A stretch of DNA of 64,000 nucleotides from PCRC01 sp017848435 (GTDB taxonomy: Bacteria > Pseudomonadota > Gammaproteobacteria > Burkholderiales > Burkholderiaceae_C), in NCBI GenBank assembly GCA_965284315.1, contig OZ260072.1, forward strand, positions 2,852,001-2,916,000, given 5' to 3'. A model generated the notes under the pieces. The model had not been told where the DNA came from and made no database searches. It saw only the letters and a program-made list of their open reading frames with translations. Positions 1 to 8,581 of the stretch are shown here, piece after piece. The translations under genes were made by a program, and so were the position numbers. Each line of letters opens with the position of its first letter. Within the stretch, counting starts at the first letter, position 1.

Positions 1-109
1 ACAGCACAAAGGTAATAATGCCTCCAAGCACGCTGCCATTGACGTGCATGGCCTCGGCCACCGCCATCATCAACGCAACATAAACCCAGCCAATGACCAA
101 GATGTACAT
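1..109 (-). CDS. Partial small membrane protein, cut by the window edge
   Basis: Read on the minus strand from an ATG at 109, this frame stays open for 36 codons to the window edge, so only the N-terminus is present. It begins MYILVIGWVYVALMMAVAE, a strongly hydrophobic stretch with one acidic residue, as expected for a transmembrane segment. It is divergent from phaC, with about 115 bases between the two starts. No clear Shine-Dalgarno is seen. The hydrophobic pattern resembles short conserved membrane proteins of Burkholderiales, but that is recollection and I assign no function. Confidence 0.5.
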   Translation of the reverse strand, partial: MYILVIGWVYVALMMAVAEAMHVNGSVLGGIITFVL

Positions 110-225
110 GCAAAGATGATGGCACAGTTGTCAGATTCGCGAGGGCGACGGCTGCGATACTTTTGCGCACCACCCAGCGCAGCATGGCCTGCCGCCTGAA
201 CCAGAACACCACACAGGAGACCCGC

Positions 226-1947
226 ATGGCAAACCAACCCCTTTTCCCCACAGGCGACGACTGGTCGCGCTCGGCCAGCCAGATGCAGCAACAGCTGGGC
301 GAGGGCTGGAACAAGGCCCTGCAATCGCTGCAAGGCCTGGGGCTGGGCGGTGCCGGCAACCTGCCTCAGCCCCCTGCGCTGAAGTTCGCCACCGACAAGG
401 TGATGGCGCTGCAAAAGCAGTACCTGGAAGAAGCCACCGCGTTGTGGAACCAGGGCCTGACCAATTCCACCGTCCACAAGGACAAGCGTTTTGCCAGCGA
501 CGCCTGGGCCAGCAACCCGGTGGCCGCATTTTCAGCCGCCGCCTACCTGCTCAACTCCCGCACGCTGATGGGCCTGGCCGATGCGGTCGACGCCGACGAA
601 AAAACCCGTGCCCGCATGCGTTTTGCAGTGGAGCAGTGGATGGCCGCTTCGGCGCCCAGCAACTTCCTCGCTTTCAACGCCGAAGCGCAAAAGAAAGCGT
701 TGGACACCAAAGGCGAAAGCATTGCGCTCGGCCTGAAAAACCTGTTGCACGACGTGCAGCAAGGCCATGTGTCCATGACCGACGAGAGCCTGTTCGAAGT
801 CGGCAAGAACGTGGCCACCACCGAAGGTGCGGTGGTGTTCGAGAACGAGCTGTTCCAGCTCATCGAGTACAAACCGCTCACCGCCAAGGTCTATGAGAAA
901 CCGTTCCTGCTGGTGCCGCCGTGCATCAACAAGTTCTACATTCTTGACCTGCAGCCCGAGAACTCGCTGATCCGCTACGCCGTGTCCCAGGGCCACCGCA
1001 CTTTCGTGGTCAGCTGGCGCAACCCCGACGCCTCCATGGGCGACAAGACCTGGGACGACTACATCGACAACGCCGCCATCAAGGCGATCGAGGTCACCCA
1101 GGAGATCACCGGTGCCAAGCAGCTGAACGCGCTCGGCTTTTGCGTGGGCGGCACCATCCTCAGCACCGCGCTGGCGGTGCTGGCCGCGCGTGGCGAAAAG
1201 CCGGTGGCGTCTGCGACCTTGCTGACCACACTGCTCGACTTCACCGACACCGGCATTCTGGACATCTTCATCGACGAAAACTTCGTCCAGTACCGCGAAC
1301 AGCAAATGGGACAGGGCGGCCTGCTCAAGGGCCAGGAATTGGCGTCCACCTTCAGCTTCCTGCGGCCGAACGACCTGGTCTGGAACTACGTGGTGGGCAA
1401 CTACCTGAAGGGCGAAACCCCGCCGCCGTTCGATCTGCTCTACTGGAACAGCGACTCCACCAACCTGCCCGGCCCGTTCTACGCCTGGTACCTGCGCAAC
1501 ACCTACCTGGAAAACAAGCTGGTGAAGCCGGGCGCGGCCACAGTTTGTGGCGAGAAGATCGACTTCGGCAAAGTGGACCTGCCGGTGTACGTGTACGGCT
1601 CGCGCGAAGACCACATCGTGCCGATTGGCGGTGCCTACGCCTCGACCCAGGTGTTCCCCGGCAAGAAGCGCTTTGTGATGGGCGCTTCCGGCCACATCGC
1701 TGGCGTGATCAACCCGCCCGCCAAGGGCAAGCGCAGCCACTGGATTGGCAGCGACACCAAATTCCCAAAAACCGCCGAGCAGTGGATTGCCAGCGCCAAG
1801 GAACACCCTGGCAGCTGGTGGACCGACTGGTCCGACTGGCTTAAAAGCCATGCCGGCAAGCAGGTGGCCGCGCCCAAAACCTATGGCAAAGCGGGCTTCA
1901 AAGCCATCGAGCCGGCACCCGGCCGCTATGTGAAAGCCAAGGCGTAA
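226..1947 (+). CDS. phaC: Class I poly(3-hydroxyalkanoate) synthase PhaC
   Basis: Polymerises (R)-3-hydroxybutyryl-CoA into PHB on the granule surface. The 573-residue product has the usual class I length. The lipase-box-like G-F-C-V-G-G carries the nucleophile at about Cys306. The general acid/base residues are in the blocks GSREDHIVP (Asp) and GASGHIAGV (His), in the expected order towards the C-terminus. The start at 226 is preferred over the in-frame start at 163 because CAGGAGA lies five bases upstream and the family N-terminus begins near MANQPLFP. phaA and phaB follow on the same strand, giving the classic phaCAB order. Confidence 0.97.
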   Translation: MANQPLFPTGDDWSRSASQMQQQLGEGWNKALQSLQGLGLGGAGNLPQPPALKFATDKVMALQKQYLEEATALWNQGLTNSTVHKDKRFASDAWASNPVAAFSAAAYLLNSRTLMGLADAVDADEKTRARMRFAVEQWMAASAPSNFLAFNAEAQKKALDTKGESIALGLKNLLHDVQQGHVSMTDESLFEVGKNVATTEGAVVFENELFQLIEYKPLTAKVYEKPFLLVPPCINKFYILDLQPENSLIRYAVSQGHRTFVVSWRNPDASMGDKTWDDYIDNAAIKAIEVTQEITGAKQLNALGFCVGGTILSTALAVLAARGEKPVASATLLTTLLDFTDTGILDIFIDENFVQYREQQMGQGGLLKGQELASTFSFLRPNDLVWNYVVGNYLKGETPPPFDLLYWNSDSTNLPGPFYAWYLRNTYLENKLVKPGAATVCGEKIDFGKVDLPVYVYGSREDHIVPIGGAYASTQVFPGKKRFVMGASGHIAGVINPPAKGKRSHWIGSDTKFPKTAEQWIASAKEHPGSWWTDWSDWLKSHAGKQVAAPKTYGKAGFKAIEPAPGRYVKAKA

Positions 1948-2008
1948 GCCTGGCTCTGAATTTCGACACCGCAGCCGCACCAACCACAACAACCAAGGAG
2001 AAGTTTCC

Positions 2009-3190
2009 ATGTCCGAAGACATCGTCATCGTTTCAGCCGCGCGCACTGCCGTGGGCAAGTTCGGTGGCTCGCTCGCCAAGATCCCGGCCACCGAGCTGGG
2101 GGCCATCGTGCTCAAGGAAGTGCTGGCCCGCAGCGGCCTGTCGGCCGAGTTGATCGGTGAAGTCATCCTGGGCCAGGTGCTGGCTGCCGGCGCTGGCCAG
2201 AACCCGGCGCGCCAGGCCGTCATCAAGAGCGGCCTGAACCAGGGCACGCCCGGCCTGACCATCAACGCGGTCTGCGGCTCCGGCCTCAAAGCCGTGATGC
2301 TGGCGGCCCAGGCCGTGGCCTACGGCGACAGCGAGATCGTCATCGCCGGCGGCCAGGAAAACATGAGCGCTGCGCCCCACGTGCTGCTGGGCTCGCGCGA
2401 CGGCCAGCGCATGGGCGACTGGAAAATGACCGACACCATGATCGTGGACGGCCTGTGGGACGTCTACAACCAGTACCACATGGGCATCACCGCCGAGAAC
2501 GTGGCCAAGAAATACGGCATCGGCCGCGACGTGCAGGACGCCTTTGCGTTGGCCAGCCAGCAGAAGGCCAGCGCCGCGCAGGACGCCGGCAAGTTCAAGG
2601 ACGAGATCGTGCCGGTCAGCATTCCCCAGAAGAAGGGCGACCCGGTGGTGTTCGCCTCTGACGAGTTCATCAACAAGAAAACCAGCGCCGAAGCGCTGGC
2701 TGGCCTGCGCCCCGCTTTCGACAAAGCCGGTGGCGTGACCGCCGGCAACGCCTCCGGCATCAACGACGGCGCTGCCGCGGTGATGGTGATGACGGCCAAG
2801 AAGGCCGCGTCGCTGGGCCTCAAACCCCTGGGCCGCATCGCCAGCTTTGCCACCAGCGGGCTCGACCCGGCTTTCATGGGCATGGGCCCGGTGCCGGCTT
2901 CCACCAAAGCACTGGCCCGTGCCGGCTGGAAGGCGCAAGACCTCGATTTGCTGGAAATCAACGAAGCCTTTGCCGCGCAGGCCTGCGCCGTCAACAACGA
3001 AATGGGCTGGGACACCAGCAAGGTCAACGTCAACGGCGGTGCGATTGCGATTGGCCACCCGATCGGTGCGTCCGGTTGCCGCATTCTGGTGACGCTGCTG
3101 CACGAAATGCAGCGCCGCGACGCCAAGAAAGGCATTGCCTCCTTGTGCATTGGCGGGGGCATGGGGGTTGCCCTAACCATCGAACGCTGA
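2009..3190 (+). CDS. phaA: Acetyl-CoA acetyltransferase (beta-ketothiolase)
   Basis: Condenses two acetyl-CoA to acetoacetyl-CoA, the first step of PHB synthesis. The 393-residue product shows the thiolase acylation cysteine in NAVCGSGLKAVM (Cys89), the catalytic histidine in GHPIGASG and the second cysteine in the C-terminal CIGGGMG block. AAGGAGAA lies seven bases before the ATG. It is 61 bases downstream of phaC and about 100 bases upstream of phaB, so co-transcription is likely. The phaC context supports the biosynthetic role over a fatty-acid degradation thiolase. Confidence 0.96.
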   Translation: MSEDIVIVSAARTAVGKFGGSLAKIPATELGAIVLKEVLARSGLSAELIGEVILGQVLAAGAGQNPARQAVIKSGLNQGTPGLTINAVCGSGLKAVMLAAQAVAYGDSEIVIAGGQENMSAAPHVLLGSRDGQRMGDWKMTDTMIVDGLWDVYNQYHMGITAENVAKKYGIGRDVQDAFALASQQKASAAQDAGKFKDEIVPVSIPQKKGDPVVFASDEFINKKTSAEALAGLRPAFDKAGGVTAGNASGINDGAAAVMVMTAKKAASLGLKPLGRIASFATSGLDPAFMGMGPVPASTKALARAGWKAQDLDLLEINEAFAAQACAVNNEMGWDTSKVNVNGGAIAIGHPIGASGCRILVTLLHEMQRRDAKKGIASLCIGGGMGVALTIER

Positions 3191-3225
3191 GTTTGCGTTC
3201 AAAATAGAAGCCGTATTGGCCGTAA

Positions 3226-3270
3226 GCCCTAGTGGAAACTGGCGGGTCAGCTACAAAACTGATAGTAAAA
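3226..3270. repeat. Degenerate copy of a dispersed intergenic repeat
   Basis: The phaA-phaB spacer contains TAAGCCC followed by a TCAGCTAC...GATAG tail. It resembles the better-preserved copies at 9635-9700 and 25371-25430. The palindromic AGCTATC/GATAGCT core is decayed here. No coding potential is seen. Confidence 0.4.
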
Positions 3271-3289
3271 AAACCATTTGGAGCGATTC

Positions 3290-4027
3290 ATGAGCAAGAA
3301 AGTAGCGTACGTCACCGGCGGCATGGGTGGCATTGGCACCGCCATTTGCCAACGCCTGCACAAAGAAGGCTTCACGGTGATCGCCGGTTGTGGCCCGACG
3401 CGTGACCACGCCAAGTGGCTTGCCGAGCAGGCTGCGCTGGGCTACACCTTCCACGCCTCTGTGGGCAACGTGGGCGACTGGGACTCGACCGTGGACGCGT
3501 TCAGCAAGGCCAAGGCCGAGCACGGCAGCATCGATGTGTTGGTGAACAACGCCGGCATCACCAAAGACCGCATGTTCCTGAAGATGACGCGCGACGACTG
3601 GGACTCGGTGATCGAGACCAACCTGAACTCGATGTTCAACGTCACCAAGCAGGTGGTGGGTGACATGGTGGAAAAAGGCTGGGGCCGCATCGTCAACATC
3701 TCGTCGGTCAACGGTGAAAAAGGCCAGGCCGGCCAGACCAACTACTCGGCCGCCAAGGCTGGCATGCACGGCTTCACGATGGCGCTGGCACAGGAACTGG
3801 CCAGCAAAGGCGTGACCGTCAACACCGTGAGCCCCGGCTACATCGGCACCGACATGGTCAAGGCCATCCGCCAGGACGTGCTGGACAAGATCGTGGGCAC
3901 CATTCCAGTCAAGCGCCTGGGCAAGCCGGAAGAAATTGCCTCCATCATCGCCTGGCTGTCGTCGGACGACGGCGGTTACTCCACCGGTGCCGACTTCTCG
4001 GTCAACGGTGGTTTGCACATGGGTTGA
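3290..4027 (+). CDS. phaB: Acetoacetyl-CoA reductase (NADPH)
   Basis: Reduces acetoacetyl-CoA to (R)-3-hydroxybutyryl-CoA for PhaC. It is a short-chain dehydrogenase of 245 residues. The N-terminal nucleotide-binding TGGMGGIGT, the NNAG block and the Ser-Tyr-Lys triad (NISSVNG followed by TNYSAAKAG) are all visible, and the C-terminus ends FSVNGGLHMG as in PhaB enzymes. The ATG at 3290 has TTTGGAG six bases upstream. The in-frame TTG at 3278 lies inside that ribosome binding site, so it is not the start. A terminator follows 20 bases after the stop. Confidence 0.96.
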   Translation: MSKKVAYVTGGMGGIGTAICQRLHKEGFTVIAGCGPTRDHAKWLAEQAALGYTFHASVGNVGDWDSTVDAFSKAKAEHGSIDVLVNNAGITKDRMFLKMTRDDWDSVIETNLNSMFNVTKQVVGDMVEKGWGRIVNISSVNGEKGQAGQTNYSAAKAGMHGFTMALAQELASKGVTVNTVSPGYIGTDMVKAIRQDVLDKIVGTIPVKRLGKPEEIASIIAWLSSDDGGYSTGADFSVNGGLHMG

Positions 4028-4046
4028 GGCACACGCCAGCCCCTTG

Positions 4047-4075
4047 AAAAAAACCCGCGCAGGCGGGTTTTTTCG
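4047..4075 (+). terminator. Rho-independent terminator after phaB
   Basis: A-tract, stem ACCCGC/GCGGGT with a short CGCAG-type loop, then six T. It lies just after the phaB stop and ends the phaCAB transcript. Confidence 0.85.
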
Positions 4076-4129
4076 TTTTAAGGTTCAATCAATTCAACCC
4101 CCTGCCCGCCACAGAAAGCCCCTGCTCCG

Positions 4130-5824
4130 ATGCCCCACAGCGTTTCCTTGATCAGCACCATTGCCGCCGGCCTGGGCCTGGCCCTGATTTTTGGTTTTCT
4201 GGCGGCCCGATTGCGCCTGCCATCGCTGGTGGGTTACCTGCTGGCCGGTGTGGTGATCGGCCCGTTCACGCCCGGTTTTGTCGCCGATGCGGCGATTGCC
4301 AGCCAGTTGGCCGAGATCGGTGTGATGCTGCTGATGTTTGGGGTGGGCCTGCATTTCTCGATGGACGATTTGCTGGCGGTGCGCAAAATTGCGGTGCCCG
4401 GGGCGGTGGTGCAGATGACGGTGGCGACCGCGCTCGGCATGGGCCTGGCCCACTGGTGGGGCTGGAATCTGGGCGGCGCGCTGGTGTTTGGCCTGTCGCT
4501 GTCGGTGGCCAGCACGGTGGTGCTGCTGCGGGCGCTGGAAGACCGGGGCGTGCTCGACTCCTTCAATGGCCGCATCGCCGTGGGCTGGCTGGTGGTGGAA
4601 GACCTGGCCATGGTGCTGGTGCTGGTGCTGCTGCCGCCGCTCGGTGGCTGGCTGGCCGGCACGGCCAAAGCCGACACCAACGAACTGTTGATGACACTGG
4701 GCCAGACGCTGTTGCAGGTCGGTGGCTTTGTGGCGCTGATGCTGGTGGTGGGCCGGCGTTTCTTTCCCTGGGTGCTGTGGCAGGTGCAGCGCACCGGCTC
4801 GCGCGAGCTGTTCACGCTCTGCGTGGTGGCGGCCGCGGTGAGCATTGCGTTTGGCGCCACAGCGCTGTTTGGCGTGTCGTTCGCGCTGGGGGCCTTTTTT
4901 GCTGGCATGGTGATGCGCGAATCGGAGTTCAGCCACCGCGCGGCCGAAGAGTCGCTGCCGCTGCGCGACGCGTTCGCGGTGCTGTTCTTCGTCTCGGTCG
5001 GCATGTTGTTCGACCCCTGGGTGCTGGTGGAGCGGCCGCTGCAGGTGCTGGCCGTGGTGGCCATCATCGTCGTGGGCAAGTCGCTGGCGGCGGCTGTGCT
5101 GGTCTTGGCCTTTCGCTACCCGCTGAACACCGCACTCACGGTGTCGGCCAGCCTGGCGCAGATTGGCGAGTTCTCGTTCATCCTGGTGGGGCTGGGGGCC
5201 TCGCTGGGCCTGTTGCCGCCTGAAGGGCAAAGCCTGGTGCTGGCCGGTGCGCTGATCTCGATTGCGCTGAACCAACTGGTGTTCACCGCCGTGGAGCCGA
5301 TGCAGAAATGGATCCTGGCCAAATCCGCCCTGGCGCGCCAACTCGAAGCGCGTGACGACCCCCTGGCCGAGCTGCCCGCAACCACCGACGAGAAGTACCT
5401 GTCGCAACAGGTGGTGCTGGTCGGCTACGGACGGGTGGGGCGGCGCATTGCGGCCGCCCTGATGGCGCACCACATTCCGTTCGTGGTGGCCGAGCAAAAC
5501 CGCGAAACGGTGGAGAAGTTGCGGGCCGACGGCATTGCCGCCGTGTCGGGCGACGCGTCAGAACCGGCGGTGCTGATCCAGGCCCACATCGCGCGCGCCC
5601 GCATGCTGGTGGTCGCCACGCCCGACACGCTTAACGTGCGCAAAATGATCGCCACCGCACGGGCCCTGAACCCTGGCATTGCGACCGTGGTGCGCACCCA
5701 CAGCGAAGCCGAAGCCGGGCTGCTGACGCAGGAAAACGCCGGCAAGGTGTTTCTCGGTGAGGAAGAATTGGCACTGGCCATGACGCGCCACGTGCTGGCC
5801 ACGGCGGCCCTACCGCACGGCTGA
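4130..5824 (+). CDS. CPA2 monovalent cation:proton antiporter, YbaL/Kef type
   Basis: Inner-membrane Na+/K+:H+ antiporter fused to a cytoplasmic nucleotide-binding regulator. Residues about 5-400 are a run of hydrophobic segments, with the family blocks LPSLVGYLLAGVVIGP and LFGVSFALGAFFAGMV. Residues about 420-545 form a TrkA-N (RCK) Rossmann domain opening with VVLVGYGRVGRRIA, which binds NAD(H) or a similar ligand. The length (564) matches YbaL. A Kef-type glutathione-gated channel is the main alternative; the adjacent convergent GST gene is suggestive, but KefF/KefG partners are absent. Confidence 0.85.
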   Translation: MPHSVSLISTIAAGLGLALIFGFLAARLRLPSLVGYLLAGVVIGPFTPGFVADAAIASQLAEIGVMLLMFGVGLHFSMDDLLAVRKIAVPGAVVQMTVATALGMGLAHWWGWNLGGALVFGLSLSVASTVVLLRALEDRGVLDSFNGRIAVGWLVVEDLAMVLVLVLLPPLGGWLAGTAKADTNELLMTLGQTLLQVGGFVALMLVVGRRFFPWVLWQVQRTGSRELFTLCVVAAAVSIAFGATALFGVSFALGAFFAGMVMRESEFSHRAAEESLPLRDAFAVLFFVSVGMLFDPWVLVERPLQVLAVVAIIVVGKSLAAAVLVLAFRYPLNTALTVSASLAQIGEFSFILVGLGASLGLLPPEGQSLVLAGALISIALNQLVFTAVEPMQKWILAKSALARQLEARDDPLAELPATTDEKYLSQQVVLVGYGRVGRRIAAALMAHHIPFVVAEQNRETVEKLRADGIAAVSGDASEPAVLIQAHIARARMLVVATPDTLNVRKMIATARALNPGIATVVRTHSEAEAGLLTQENAGKVFLGEEELALAMTRHVLATAALPHG

Positions 5825-5835
5825 ACTGGGGAGGG

Positions 5836-6636
5836 TCAGTCGCGCAGCGGTGCAAAGCCGCCCGGCTGGCTGCGTGGCAGGGCCAGATCGGCGCCGCCCA
5901 GCAACGAGGGCGTGGCTGCAGCAGGCCGGTGCTCACCGTTGCGCACGCTGTGGGCGGTCTGGCCAAACAGCGCCTGGCGGGCGTCGTCGCTCAGGCGGTT
6001 GACGCGCAATGCCTTGCCCAGGTTGAGCCCGCGCTGCACGGCAGGGCGCAGCAGCAGGTGGTCGTACCAGCGCTGCACGTGCGGGAAATCGGCCATGGGC
6101 ACCTGCTGTGCCTTGTGGATGCGCACCCAGGCCACGATGGCCATGTCGGCGATCGAGTAGCTGTCACCGGCCACATAGGCGCCGGTGCGGGCGAGCTGGG
6201 CGTCCAGCACGCCGTAGAGGCGGTGCACTTCCTTGCTGTAGCGCTCGATCGCGTAGGGGATTTTTTCCGGTGCGTAGAGCAGGAAGTGGCCGTTCTGCCC
6301 GGCCATCGGGCCGAGCCCACCCACCTGCCACATCAGCCACTGCATCACCTCGGTGCGGCCGGCCACGTCGGTGGGCAGGAACTGGCCGGTTTTTTCGGCC
6401 AGGTACACCAGGATGGCGCCGCTTTCAAACACCGGCACCGACGAGCCTTCGGTGGCGGCGGTGTGGTCCACGATGGCGGGCATGCGGTTGTTGGGGCTGA
6501 CCAGCAAAAACTCGGGCGCAAACTGCTCGCCCCGGGTGATGTCCACCGGCCGCAGGGTGTAGGGCAGGCCGCACTCCTCCAGCATGATGGAGATCTTCCA
6601 GCCGTTGGGTGTCGGCCAGTAGTAGAGGTCGATCAT
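5836..6636 (-). CDS. Glutathione S-transferase family protein, YfcG-like disulfide-bond oxidoreductase
   Basis: A 266-residue thioredoxin-fold plus helical C-terminal GST. It opens MIDLYYWPTPNGWKI and continues with SPNNRMPAIVDH and FESGAILVYLAEKTG, then WQVGGLGPMAGQ and IPYAIERY. These blocks match the YfcG/Ure2-like nu class, which uses an N-terminal Thr-Asn pair (here TPN) rather than a catalytic Tyr or Cys. A C-terminal tail of about 40 residues extends beyond typical YfcG. Its ATG overlaps the stop of the upstream M14 peptidase by four bases, so the two are translationally coupled. Confidence 0.88.
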   Translation of the reverse strand: MIDLYYWPTPNGWKISIMLEECGLPYTLRPVDITRGEQFAPEFLLVSPNNRMPAIVDHTAATEGSSVPVFESGAILVYLAEKTGQFLPTDVAGRTEVMQWLMWQVGGLGPMAGQNGHFLLYAPEKIPYAIERYSKEVHRLYGVLDAQLARTGAYVAGDSYSIADMAIVAWVRIHKAQQVPMADFPHVQRWYDHLLLRPAVQRGLNLGKALRVNRLSDDARQALFGQTAHSVRNGEHRPAAATPSLLGGADLALPRSQPGGFAPLRD

Positions 6637-8450
6637 GGCAGCTCTTCGAGTTTCAGGGTGGGCTCGCCCATCACGCGGGTCGTGCCCTGCAGCGCGCCAA
6701 GGATGCGGTTGGCGTGGAAGCTGCCGGGCGCGTCGGGCTCCAGCGCGGCCAGCACCAGGTTGGCCAATGGCTGGGTCAGCGGGATGTAGAAGCTGCCGGT
6801 GGGTGCGTCCACCGCCGAGCGGGTGACCTGCAGGTCTGGCGAGGTCGGGTTGTAGGCCTGGCCGGGTGGTGTGGCGCGGGGCACCTCGGCGTAGGTGTCG
6901 CCCAGCACCGAGCCGGGCGACATGACGCGCCAGACCTGCACACCCTGCAGCCGCAACCGCTGCGCGGCGTCGGTCGAGCTGGCCGACAGCAGGTAGCCGC
7001 AGGGCCGTGGCCGCACCTTGACCTTGCGCAGCGCCAGGGCCGACAGCCAGTCCACCGACAGCGTGCGGTCGGCACCGGTTTGTGGGTTGATCAGCGTCAG
7101 GTCGTACTGCACCGGCGTCAGGCCGGACTCGACCACCGCTTCGCCCCGGCAGGCCTGGCTGCTCACGTCGCGGTCGACGAAGGCGCGCAGCTGGTTCAGT
7201 TCGTTGGCGCGGTTGGCGGTGCCGCGCAGGCTGGCCGACAGCGCGGTGACGAGGGTGTGCACACGGCGCTGCAGGTTCTGGCGCTCCAGGCCTGCGCCGC
7301 GGCTTTCCACCACCACCGAGACGCTGTTTTTCAGTGCGCTGGCGTTGCGCAGGCTGCCGGGCTGGGTACCACCCATGCCAACCACGCGGTCCTTCAGGTC
7401 GGGCGAGGTGGTGTGGGACCACTCGTGTGTCAGCCCCTGCGCCTTGAGGGCCGCGACCATCGGCTGGCGCAGCCATTCTTCGGCCGCGCGACCCAGAAAC
7501 TCGGGCTGGTTGGCGGCACTGGCGTTCTGCAGCAGCGCGTCGGCCCGGGGCAGGGCGCCGAACTTCTGCAGCATCGGGCCAATGGCGGCGTACTCGCGCA
7601 CGTCCACCACCACCGTGGGGCGGTAGTTGCGCACCAGCGTGGCCAGCGCGCGCGCTTCGGGCGTGGCCAGCAGAAGGTGGTCGTCGGCGAGGTCGATGCC
7701 CCGGGCGGTGAGTGTGGCAGCCACGGCGGCACCGTCCGGGTTGGTGCGCGGCACGACGATGACATTGACCCGCTCCAGCAAGCCGCGCAGGTTGCCACGC
7801 ACCAGCTCGCGCGCAACCACCAGCAGCGCCTCGGCTGTGGCCGGTTCGTCGCCATGCTGCTGGCCCACCAGCAGCACCGTGGGCCGGCCGGAGGCCTGCA
7901 GGCTGATGGCGTCGGGCGTGGTGGGGCTGCGGGTGACGACCAGGGCGTCCAGGGTGTCGTTGCGTTGCGACTGGCCATAGGTCACCAGCTGGGCCACCGG
8001 GCCGCCGGGTGTGGTGGCAAACACCGCCAGGTCGCGCAGCCAGGCCTGCAATTCCGTCTGGTTGGTGAAGCTGCTCCGGCCTGGCTGTAGGCCCGGCGTG
8101 TTGTAGGGCACAGGCGGCTCGGGGAACCGGGCCGCCACCGCTGGGCTGAAAGGCGAGGCTGCCGGCGGCGTGGCCACTGGTGCGGGTGCAGGTGCCGGTG
8201 GCGGCTGGAAGATCGGGAAGTTGGGCGCCGGGGTGACCGGTAGACCTTGCCCGAACGCCGGTGCTGGCCGCACCGGCGTGGCCTGCGATGTGGGGGCGGG
8301 CGCCGGGGAGGCCGTGCCGGCGCGGGGTGGGCGCGGTGCGGTGCAGGCCGCCAGCAAGGCCGCAGACAGCAGCGCCAGCCACAGACTGGCAGGTGCAGGA
8401 GCCGCAATGGCGAGGGCGGTGGGGTGCGCTGGCGCGGGGCCGAAGGTCAT
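6633..8450 (-). CDS. M14 family zinc carboxypeptidase, lipoprotein
   Basis: The N-terminus has a hydrophobic segment ending LLAAC, a lipobox, so the 605-residue protein is probably lipid-anchored outside the inner membrane. A Pro/Ala-rich linker follows to about residue 110. The catalytic domain contains VLLVGQQHGDEPATAEALL, whose H-x-x-E is the M14 first zinc motif, then PRTNPDGA and a later DVREYAA block. The substrate is unknown. The start at 8450 places the charged end directly before the signal segment; the ORF could extend 15 codons further upstream. It overlaps the GST gene by four bases. Confidence 0.8.
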   Translation of the reverse strand: MTFGPAPAHPTALAIAAPAPASLWLALLSAALLAACTAPRPPRAGTASPAPAPTSQATPVRPAPAFGQGLPVTPAPNFPIFQPPPAPAPAPVATPPAASPFSPAVAARFPEPPVPYNTPGLQPGRSSFTNQTELQAWLRDLAVFATTPGGPVAQLVTYGQSQRNDTLDALVVTRSPTTPDAISLQASGRPTVLLVGQQHGDEPATAEALLVVARELVRGNLRGLLERVNVIVVPRTNPDGAAVAATLTARGIDLADDHLLLATPEARALATLVRNYRPTVVVDVREYAAIGPMLQKFGALPRADALLQNASAANQPEFLGRAAEEWLRQPMVAALKAQGLTHEWSHTTSPDLKDRVVGMGGTQPGSLRNASALKNSVSVVVESRGAGLERQNLQRRVHTLVTALSASLRGTANRANELNQLRAFVDRDVSSQACRGEAVVESGLTPVQYDLTLINPQTGADRTLSVDWLSALALRKVKVRPRPCGYLLSASSTDAAQRLRLQGVQVWRVMSPGSVLGDTYAEVPRATPPGQAYNPTSPDLQVTRSAVDAPTGSFYIPLTQPLANLVLAALEPDAPGSFHANRILGALQGTTRVMGEPTLKLEELP

Positions 8451-8581
8451 GGTGGTGGGTCTCAAAAGCAACGGGGAACGGGCATGCGCAGGCACGCCAC
8501 ACGCGACAGCGCTCTATGGTAGCGCCCGGCTGAGTCCGGCGTCAGAGGGTTGACACGGCCAAGCTGTCAAAATCCAGGGCG

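Noticed and set aside
532..2289. Long minus-strand open frame opposite phaC/phaA
   Set aside because: High-GC antisense shadow: runs of Gly, Val, His and Arg without domain pattern, opposite two well-supported genes.
5836..8502. One open frame joining the M14 region to the GST as a fusion protein
   Set aside because: The upstream part is the out-of-frame shadow of the M14 gene, Pro/Arg/His-rich. The GST has its own ATG at 6636 overlapping the M14 stop.
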